The notes under the pieces are model-generated. The model was given only the letters and a program-made list of their open reading frames with translations. It ran no database searches and was not told the DNA's origin. The position numbers were made by a program, and so were the translations under genes. Shown here piece by piece: positions 1 through 10,300 of a stretch of 64,000 nucleotides of DNA. The stretch is from Melitaea cinxia. Its lineage: Eukaryota > Arthropoda > Insecta > Lepidoptera > Nymphalidae. The stretch lies in contig NC_059414.1 of assembly GCF_905220565.1 (NCBI RefSeq), positions 5,454,001 to 5,518,000 of the forward strand, in the 5' to 3' direction. Position 1 is the stretch's first letter. The number at the start of each line of letters is the position of its first letter.

Positions 1-1200
1 GAACGATAAAATTAAATAAACCATCCAGTACGTTTGGGATAAGAAAATATATGAAAAAAATGAATAAATGATTATCTTTCTATCGAGGGGGACAAATCCC
101 CAATTCCATACTCACATAATATCGCCAGCTGTATATTTCGTTGAAGTACGTTTCCGTCTGATTGCATTTTGGGAAATAATATAATATTAAATATCAAATT
201 ACATAATAATATTGACTATGCGTACATAGTCTGTCTTACTCGTGTTTCTTATTGCAATATATATTTCTAACTGACAAATATACTATACATCTTTTATAGC
301 AAGTATTTTAATAAATAATAATAATTATTACTACATAATAATAATTAATTTAAATTATAAGTTTGAAGAGTTTTAAGAGTCTATTGTAAAGGTCTATATT
401 TCTATAATAATAAACAAAAGAGTATATATGCGTGTGTGTGTCAAATACATGGTAGTGTGTGTAATTGTAAAGGTCTATATTTCTAGAATAATAAACAAGA
501 GTATATATGCGTGTGTGTGTCAAATACATGGTAGTGTGTGTAATGGTTTTTTTTTATTGATAATATATTTTTATGCATAATTTAAAAAAAAATATTAGCG
601 TTCTGCACTTTTTCTCTATATAAACTATAAGTGTGCAAAATTTCATACTCCTCCGTCCGCGTTATTATCTTAAAAAGCTTTGCTTCACGTAATAATAATT
701 AATATATGACTATTGTAGTATTAAAGATGTACTGGATGGTCACAGAACAAGTTTAGCCTATAGTTTACTTACATTGTTTAATTTTAACACAATGTATCAT
801 AATCTCTAATCTATATTTTGTCATAAATTTTACGTCTAAAGATGTTCCTCTAAGATTTACTATTATAATACCTTTTGGGCATAAATAAATCTTTGCTCCG
901 AATAAAGTCTACGATCAGATTCTATAGACATATTTTGAAAGATAATAATTTTGGATATAAAATGATTTCAATTCAAAGCGTGTTCACTTCAATAACCTCC
1001 TCAAAAATATTACTATTTATATAATATTTCAAAAATAAATATCTGTATGATAAAATAATTGTTTCATTCGCTCTCATTGTTTATTTCAATAGCCATATAC
1101 AAACAATGAGGGTTTATTATAACCTAAAATTCACTGTACGATTGAATAAACTATTGAAATGCCGAAATATTTGAAATTTTATTTAAAAAAAAAACATTAC
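1..1200. other. Intron or intergenic AT-rich DNA
   Basis: Presumed intron 3' of the last cadherin exon in the window. The only structure seen is a two-copy tandem duplication near 383-545. Confidence 0.5.
383..545. repeat. Two-copy tandem repeat, period about 81 bp
   Basis: The copies starting at 383 and 464 each contain the segment AAAGGTCTATATTTCT, an AATAATAAACAA run and a GTGTGTGT tract. They differ by a few substitutions and a one-base indel, so this is a recent local duplication. Confidence 0.85.
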
Positions 1201-1388
1201 CTTGTAATTGTATACAAATATATCGCTGTTTCCGGGACCCATTGGATTGTCGTTTCTATCGCCGATTACAATGTGCAGAATCGAAACTCCAGTTAATCGT
1301 GGAGTGCCAGAGTCTGTTATTGCGACAGGTATCTTGTATTCCTTCCGCTGCTCACGATCGAAAGACACGATTGTCGAAAGTATATTGC
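1201..1388 (-). CDS. CadN2: CadN2-like exon, last cadherin repeat, C-terminal half
   Basis: 188 bp, entered in phase 1 and left in phase 0. Acceptor TTTACAG at 1389-1390, donor AAG|GTAATG at 1201. Encodes the FDREQ strand, a DRNDNPM linker (calcium-site variant with R and M) and ends IFVYNYK. This is the most 3' exon in the window. The sequence from 1 to 1200 shows no continuation. Confidence 0.9.
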
Positions 1389-4300
1389 CTGTAAATAAAA
1401 CCACGATTAGACCTCCCCATTTAAACGAAACGCTAAACAATAAAACGCTTAACGAGCCCAAACAGAAAGTAAAGCGTTTTATCAAGTTTGCAAATATAAA
1501 CAGTTGTAACGAAACAACAAAAAGGAAGTTAAATGTTGAATTCGAAATCTTTACAAAATCTATTAGGAGCGAAGCAATTTAACATAAAGTACACAAAAGT
1601 TGTACCTTAATAGCCGATAGACAGCAGCCAATAAGACCAAAATGAACACACGATCCCGTTAAAAGTTTGTTAGGCTTAAAACTCAGAAGAAAGTCTACTT
1701 AAACGAAAAAGTTTGTACCAGTTTGGTACTAAATAATTTCCGCAGACACGAGTTACAATTATCAACACGCAAACTTGAATGGGGGAAACGACTAAAATTG
1801 AATTGGCACTCCTAAAACAAAGTTACGAGTTCGGCTTGAAGCGCCATTTATTGCATTTTAACTACATTAATTGATCGAAAATTCGATTTCAATTCCTCCT
1901 TAAAATTCCGTGTTGTTGAGATTGTTGGGGGTACACGGAGAGGCGCTCGAATGAGATAGTAATTCAGTTATTTAAATTTCGTCAAGCGATCTTTTGAAAT
2001 CTTTAACCGTTACTCGTATATTTTTCTAACACAGCGTAAAAATGTTTCAAGACAAAATTTACATTTAGTAATTTTACCGATCAAGTCTAATCTAACTTAA
2101 ACGAAATTTCTACCTCGCTACAAGAATGTCAGTCTAACGTAAGCTAGATATATTCTATGCTATCTTGACGTGAGGTAGACGCTGTCAAGTCACCTAACTG
2201 AAGATCGACGACTAGTTGAATGCCTTTGAATTTCCTTTCAGATAAATTTCACCGTCATGTTTTTCATCTCCGCTAGTCGTCAACTACTTATATAGGCTTT
2301 ACTGTTGTAAGTAACATATAAAACCTAAGAAACCTTTATAAGACTCGCAAGAAGAAAACAGCCTAAGAATTTTAGTGCATATGTAACAATAACACTATTA
2401 GGTTTCACCGCTATAACCTTAGTCGACATTTACGGCACTTCTGGGAACTAAAACACATGACGTCTTTGGTATGCTGGTAACAAAAGGAGATAAAAATTGC
2501 CAATTGCATTACCTTGTATATGGAATTTGGATCGGATATCGAAGCTAACGGACTCGTTGAGCGCGAAGGTGAAAGGAGGTCCATTTTCAGCGGAGTCGAA
2601 GTCCTTTGCCGTGAGAATCACAACCTGCCCTGGAGGATCGTTTTCGTACCAAATTACTGGTTGAGTCTGCAATAAAAATCAAAGTTAGTATTGTTTTTCT
2701 GTAAATTTAATACATTATTGCTGCTTAAAATATAACTATAGTGTGTATTTACCTATAGTTGGTACATAGTCTCTTTTACAAGGAAGTGTATATTGTGAAT
2801 AATAATTTTTTACTATTTATATCGCCAAAAGACAAAATAGAAAAGGTGAAGTTTTATGTTAAAATTTGCTGTAACATAACTATTATCTTTGTGTTTTGAT
2901 ATAGTTCATGTCTCGAAGAAAATAAAGAATTCCATTGAGAGACAGCAAAAATGGAAATTAAGGTACTCGGCCGAAATCTTAGTCCGTAGATAAAAAATAG
3001 GGTATACCTAGTGAATCCACTGGTTATTAGCATAAAAAAAAAACAATGAGAAGTGGGTATATCCCAAGCGATTTTAAGTCGAAAAGTAAAAATCTGATTG
3101 AATGAATGAATAAAGATTTTTTTCGGTGAAAAATTGAATTGAAATTCAGGTGTGTCATTGTCTGTTTAAATAATTTAATGTTTTTTTTTTTTTAATATCA
3201 AAGGTATTGTTTTATAATCTAACTTATTAGTTAATATTTTAATTAATGTATGTGACATGATTACAATTTATTTTATTCAAATATCGTCATAGAAATTCTA
3301 ATAACTATATCCTCCTATAACATCTATGTAATTTTTGGAGGTTTCGACATTTTAATATCACATTCGCTGGAAATCGAAAAACGCGACGTTTTGCTAATCG
3401 AAAATAAGCATCATTCGATAAAAACTTGTGAAATAAAGGACAAAGTACAACTAAGTAGTACTAGTACTAGTAGTACTAAATACTGGCGATATTTTTGCTC
3501 TCCAGAATAGTTTATTAATTTTCACTTACGTGGAATTAGAACAGCAAAACGATATTTATTTATATTGAAAGTATTGAAACGGTTTAAAACCAAGTCTATT
3601 ATCACTTAAGCCGTTTTCGTAACCGAACTCCAGCTTTTAAAAATAAGAAAAGAAATTTTTATAACGTTAATTTTCTTTTTGTGATCGGCTATCGTTATAA
3701 ACTTGTATACTCGCGAATTCTCAATTTCACATTTTTATATTGAATTTGGAAGTTTTAGTTAAGTTGCAAACTTATTTTTGACAACACAGAGTTTTAAGAG
3801 AAACATTTTTATTGAAAATAAAAGTTCTAAATCTGATCTAATACAGTCTGATAAATTTTACCGCGAACTGCGCCAAAATTTCAATATATCACCTTTAGTG
3901 TTCGATAAAATATAATAATTACATTAATATAATACAGTACAGTTGAGTCTACGATATTGTAAAATTGCGTTAAATATATATCTCACCAAGTTTAACCCTC
4001 GTCAAAGGGATGTTTGATAGACAAGCAATATCGCTTCTCTAATACTGTTGCACGCCAGTTTGGCCACCAATAAATACAAGATATTAGTCTTTGTTTATCC
4101 CGCATAATGTTCAAATAGGTACGCAATAGTTTTATAATATTATGATGATAAGCCCTAGTGGATAAAAAATGTTGACCTAGACCCTATGGAAGAGATTGTG
4201 AATCTTTGAAAAGGGGATTTTAATCCGTGCTAATTCGCAGCATTTTTAGTTTAAAATGTTAAAATTGTTTTTAAATTCAAGAAAAGTTCTTCAGATAATA

Positions 4301-7300
4301 TTCCAAAAAACTTACTTTTCTTAGGAGGATTGTAACACGTTATGTCAGTTAATTTGTTGTAAAAATACGAGAAAGACTAGTCACTAATTCGTTCACGTCC
4401 ATATTAAGTCTTTGTTTAAATTTGGAATACTTGCAGGCTGTTAGAGCACATGTTGAAAATGAAAAAATAGTTTATAGAATGAAAATCTTGAGCAAATCGT
4501 GATACGTGATAAATCTATTGCAAGGGAAACACAGCGAATTGGAGCGCATTGCACAGGAAAAAATGATAAAGTTTTCGTAAAATACATGTGGTAGATTCAT
4601 TATTAAAGCAAAAATTAAGAACTGCTTTTGTATATTTGATGTCTTCTACATATTGAGTCGGATATTATTAATTTTTTTAATAAAATTATATTTCCGTCAT
4701 TAGTACTACAATAGGTACACCATACTGTGTATTTTAGTACTAATATCTATGTATATAAATAAAAAAGTAATAACTTCCGAACAAATACACTAAATTGAAT
4801 TATTCATTTATTGTGTTCGTTAATGTATAAATAAATGTATATATTTAAAAATAAATAAATTAATATTTAGAAAAAGATACGAAATTTACCGGATCAACTA
4901 GTTGATTATAAATAGTAAATCCCGATAGTACGCGTAGGATGAATCGATTTCTATGTTATTCCTCTGATGTTTAAGATCAAAGGATTCAAAATTTATATAT
5001 CCAATGTGGACATAAATATGTAGAAAGATTAAACTCAATAAGATTGTAACATTTCGTTTATAACTTTTAAAATAAACGTAAAGCTAAGTCTGAATCTAGA
5101 TTAATTTTAATTGAAAGAAATATTAAAATGAAAATGAAAAATGTCTAAAGTAAACGGAAGAATTATTTTATTACATGTAACTTATAAATTCACATACCCT
5201 AAGAAGGGAAATATGCTTACGTACGCTATAGATTCTATAGATGTTAACAGACAACGGCGTTTTTTTTTTTTACGATCCATAATAGAAAAACTAACAATAA
5301 GCTAATACGGACAAGTTCTTTCCAAACAATCGTTTTTAATCAAGACATCCGAGTACATTTTGAAATTAAACACGAACGAGACGGTGTAGGATTTCAGGTT
5401 TTACTTTCGATTCCCCCCCTATATTTTTGTTTAGACTTTATTTATTTCAAAAGAGAAGAAAAAACTATGTGCAACTATTTTGAAACCGGTTTGCTTTCTT
5501 ATTGTTTAAAGCATTTTATTTTCTAAGAATTGTTATTCATTATATATTATTTATAAATTTTTCAACGATTACTAAACAATTATGTTCAATTAACTGTGCC
5601 CACGACTTCGTCCGCGTGGAATTTAACAAATAAGTTATTGTTTAGTTCGCCGAGTTATAAAATAAATAAATTATTAAAATAAAATTAGCCTAAGTTACTC
5701 CTTACTGCATCAGCTATCTGCCAGTGAGTCCCGTCAAAATCAGTTCAGCCGTTTCAGAGATTAGCCGGAACAAACAGACAGACAAAAAATATTTATTAAA
5801 AGTTTATACATTTGGTTTGTATTGAATTATTGAACAAAAGATGGAAGACGTGAAATGGAAGCATTTTACATTCTAAATCAAACTTCACTTTTTGAATTAA
5901 CTCTTTTTGAAAGAAAACTTTAGTGGCATTTTATGCATTATTTCCCAAAAGGCTATCATAAAACAGGTAAATCGTTATAATATCCTATAAACAGACGGTT
6001 TCCGCAAAAAGGTTTAGTCCTGATGGCTCTATTTAAATTTATCGATAGCTATTCCTTTAAAATGGTCTATAAAGAGCCCAGAATGGTATCTATAAGGAAA
6101 TTGCATGTTCGTACTTTGAAGATTTAAAAGGGGGTAATTATTTTTGTAAAAGTAAAAAAAGAAGTGCAACAGATCGAATGCAATATAAATGAGCGAACGT
6201 TCCACGCTTCTGTCTCTAAGCGACATTTTTTAGCAGACATCTGTTTTCTTCTTGTAGCCTGATCGTTTCCCATTAGAGGCGCTTCGTAAAATAAAACTTG
6301 AACGAGACGTAGGAACTGAGATATTACGACGTTTCATGTACTTTATTGGCTGAATTTACAAAAATACGTTATTCAATTACGATTTAAATAGATTTTTCGA
6401 ATACGAATGGGATCTCTTTTATAATCAAAATTCATTCGCTTATTGTAATTCGAAATTTTCCTATACCTTACAGTATTCATTTCGGTAACAAAAATCTCAA
6501 TTGACGATTTTGTTCAATTCTCATACCAAAGTAATAAAACTTCTCACTCAAAGGCCAGTAAGGCCTAATCTTGTGTCAAACAAGCACAAATGCCAATACC
6601 ACGTCAACATTTATGGCTGATACAAACGTTTGCCATGAGCGAAGTTCGAACCTACACCACACTGTGCCAGTGTGTACTAGCCAAAGTACACAAAAATTTA
6701 GAACAAAAGAAGACTCAAAAATACTTACATTAGTCAAAAACGGAGCGTTGTCATTGATATCCGTTAGTTCAAGTATAACTTCGGTAGTGGACCTCAAACT
6801 ATCTGACCCCAATCTTCCCCCATGATCAGCTGCCATAATGAGTATTTGCCACCTTGTGAAACCCGATGGCTGGTCCCTATCCAAGGGTTTTGTGAGACGG
6901 AGACAACCATCATTGTCGATTTGGAGGAATTCTTTCTGTTCGTGCTTGACTAATGAGTAAATTATGTTTTGAGGTTCATTTCTGTCAAGATCTGGATCGT
7001 AGGCTTCAACCTGTGTAATGAAAAAATCAATTATATTTATTTACTAGCTATGATCGCGATTTCGTCCGCGTGGGATTTAACAAAAAAGTTATTGTCCAGT
7101 TCGCAGTGATAAAATAAATAAATTTCTGAAATAAAAATAGCCTAAGTTACTCCTTGTTACATCAGCTATCTGTCAGTAAAAGTCCCGTCAAAATCGGTCG
7201 AGCCGTTTCAGAGATTAGCCGGAACAAACAGACAGACAGAAAGACAGACAAAAATTGTAAAAAGTGTTGTTTGGTATATGTACCGTGTATAAATACATAC

Positions 7301-10300
7301 ATACATATATATATATACGTATTTAGTAAAAAGCGGTTATTTTAATATTACAAACAGATACTCCAGTTTTATTTATTTGTATAGATAACCGTATACACAC
7401 TACCATTACAGGTTTATTACGTAATGCGACAGTACCCAAAACCCAGTAGTTAATTTTTGACATCAACTAATCAAGGTGTTTGTGACGTTGCACTGTCTAT
7501 GTTAGAAATATATACTAACAAATGTATAAAATAATTACAATAGTAAAAAAATAGAAATAGGAATAAAATAACTTTGATATGGTACGGTGTAACAATCTCC
7601 AACTTATGTTTTTCTCGTAAGTAATGTTATCATATTGTCTTGTATTTCACAAATTAAATATTACCTTAACAATGCATCCTTCATAAAGTCTTTCCTCCTC
7701 AATAGTCTTAGTGTAATTGGCCAGGAAGACAGGTGGGTTATCGTTCAAATTTTCGATCTTGATTAACACTTTAGCGTAATCTTCGTATAGACCATCGAAG
7801 GCTCTGACGTCTAGACTGTAGCTAGTGATGTTTTCATAGTCTAGTTCATTGTTGACCCGAATTTCACCAGTAAAGTTACGTATAACGAATGCGTCATAAG
7901 TATTTCCAGCTACAATACTATACGTGACCACGGATGCTGTAGAAATGTTATAAAATTTAAAGAGGTTGCGAGGAAAATTATAACTTATATTGTACAGTTT
8001 TACCAAAGAAAGGTTTTACTTCAAAAAAAAACAAACCAAGTAATATTTGGACTTAATAATATGATTGAATTAAAGCAAACTGAAACTCAATTAAAGTAAT
8101 TTTAAATAAAAAAGTAATTAAAAAACAAGCAAACAATAATAATGTACAAAAAAGTGCATTACCGGTATCTATATCCAAAGCGGTGACTTGTGTGACTATC
8201 TCATTAATGTTCGCGTTCTCAGCTATTGACTCAGCTACGTATGTATCTTGCGTGAAATGAGGCGGGTTGTCGTTTTTATCCGCGATTTCTATTAGAAAAA
8301 CTTGTTGGCCTGCGTTGTGTTTGCCAGGAATAAGCGCTGACTCAGAATTATCAGTAGCTATGATCTTGATATTGTAAAAACTTCTTTCTTCTCGATCGAA
8401 CATTTTAAGTGTCGTAATATTTCCTGTTATACTGTCTATAGCAAATGGATCAGAAGGGTCTCCTAATTCGTAAGTCACTTGGTTATTAGCTGATGTACCG
8501 TCAGCGTCAAATGCTCTCACTTGCATAACAGGAGTACCAGGTGGTTCGTTTTCTAAAACACTACCAGATCTAATTTCACTGAATATTGGAATATTGTCAT
8601 TAACGTCTTCTACGACAATCTGAATTATAGTTTCCGCTGCTAGTTTGTAGTTATTCTGTAACAAAGTAAAGATTATTAACTTAGTTTATTGTGATTTTAG
8701 TATTATTTTATAGTGATGTATCGATGTATTATGTACCTGTATCCTAACAGTTAATGTATAGTCAGTTATTTTTTCATAATCCAAGTGGTTTCCGAGTTTA
8801 ATATAAGCTGAGTCAGCTTCCGGTTCCAACACAAAAGTGTGCCATTTGTTTGTTTGTTCAGTTTGTCCCATTACTAATTCAAATTGTAATTTCTTTTCTT
8901 CTGGTATATTTGATCTGCAAATGAAAAAAAGTTTACAGCAATATTGACTTAGAATTAAATTTAATAAGACCACATCACTTTTTATTTAAATATATTTTAT
9001 TCTGAAACACAGTCATTAAAACATAAGTAAAAAAGTTTCTATTGAATCTGAAGAACATGATGGAAATTAGATATAACCTCTGTAATTTATTCAAATCCAT
9101 TCTTGAAGTTTTAAGCGCTCTTTGATAGTGTCTCATTTTGTTCAATAAATAAATTTCGAATACTTACATTGCCCTGACAGTAGCTATTGGCGTGTTAAAG
9201 TCTGCGTAATTTTCTTTTAATCTTATCGGCTCATCGGGCACTTCTATAAAAGACGGGCTTTTCTTGTTAGACTCGACGACTTGGATGTCTAAAGTAATCG
9301 AACTTTGTTGCGGTGGATTCCCCATGTCTTTTACTATCGCACTTAACTTAAATTTGTAGCCGGGGACTTTCTGCATAAATTTAAAATATTATTAGGATAG
9401 TCACTTTAAGCTATTACAGGGAAGATACAAGTACCTAACTTTAGTTATGATAGAGATTGTCGATAAAATATATACGTTATTACAAGATTTTATCGCTTTA
9501 AAATAAAAGTAACTAAAAGTATATCTGGAAAATAAATTGAATTTATTAAGATAAAAATAATTTTTTGTCATACTTACATCAATAGTTTTGTTCAAAAATA
9601 TTACACCGTTGTCTGGATCAATATAGAAATATGCTTGATCAGGCGAGTTTGGATCTAATTCGTAATGCACTATAGAATTGTTTCCATCATCGATGTCAGT
9701 CGCTGATATACGCATCACTTCTCGGCCGCTTGGTAAATCTTGTGGTACCGACTCCGAATATGACTGCACGCAAAGTTAAAACATTATATATTATTTAATT
9801 AGCAAAGTAACAACTTGTAACAGGTTTGAAAATATTAAAAGAAAACTAAAGGTAGAAAGTGAAATAATTCATTGTTGTAGACGACTCTACAGGTAACGAT
9901 ACCTCTCGAAACAAACATATTAATGAAATTCCTAATTTACAAGTTTTTACAAGTTTCTACAAGTAAATACGCCATTTAAAATACTTAGCCTTGAGGTTAG
10001 CTTAAGTAATCAGTTATTTAACTTCGACATGTTCTACGCGAAGCATGCCTAAAGCTTAGAGAAAGATTTTTTCCAAAATAATAATAATCGTGCAGTGTGA
10101 TAAAATGCGCTTTAGGGGAAGAGAGCAGCCTAGCTAAAGAAAACACGTCAACTATAAATGTGCAAAAAAATGTGAATCAAAACACACGAGACATACAAAG
10201 TTATTACCAATAACGCCTTGAGTGGCGGCTTACGATCCTAAATCAGACATGCAGCAACATGCAAGTAAAGAAATATTTCTTTTTTCAAATGAATAAGGAA

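Larger units (their letters stand above)
2667..6728 (-). other. Large cadherin intron, 4.06 kb
   Basis: AT-rich, no open cadherin frame seen. Contains a short interspersed repeat at 5590-5815 and a tRNA-like remnant at about 6590-6670 immediately before the next exon. If extra CadN repeats existed in this gene they would lie here; none was found by eye. Confidence 0.6.

Noticed and set aside
1208..1582. 124-codon plus-strand frame over the last cadherin exon
   Set aside because: It is the antisense shadow of the exon 1201-1388 and its flank.
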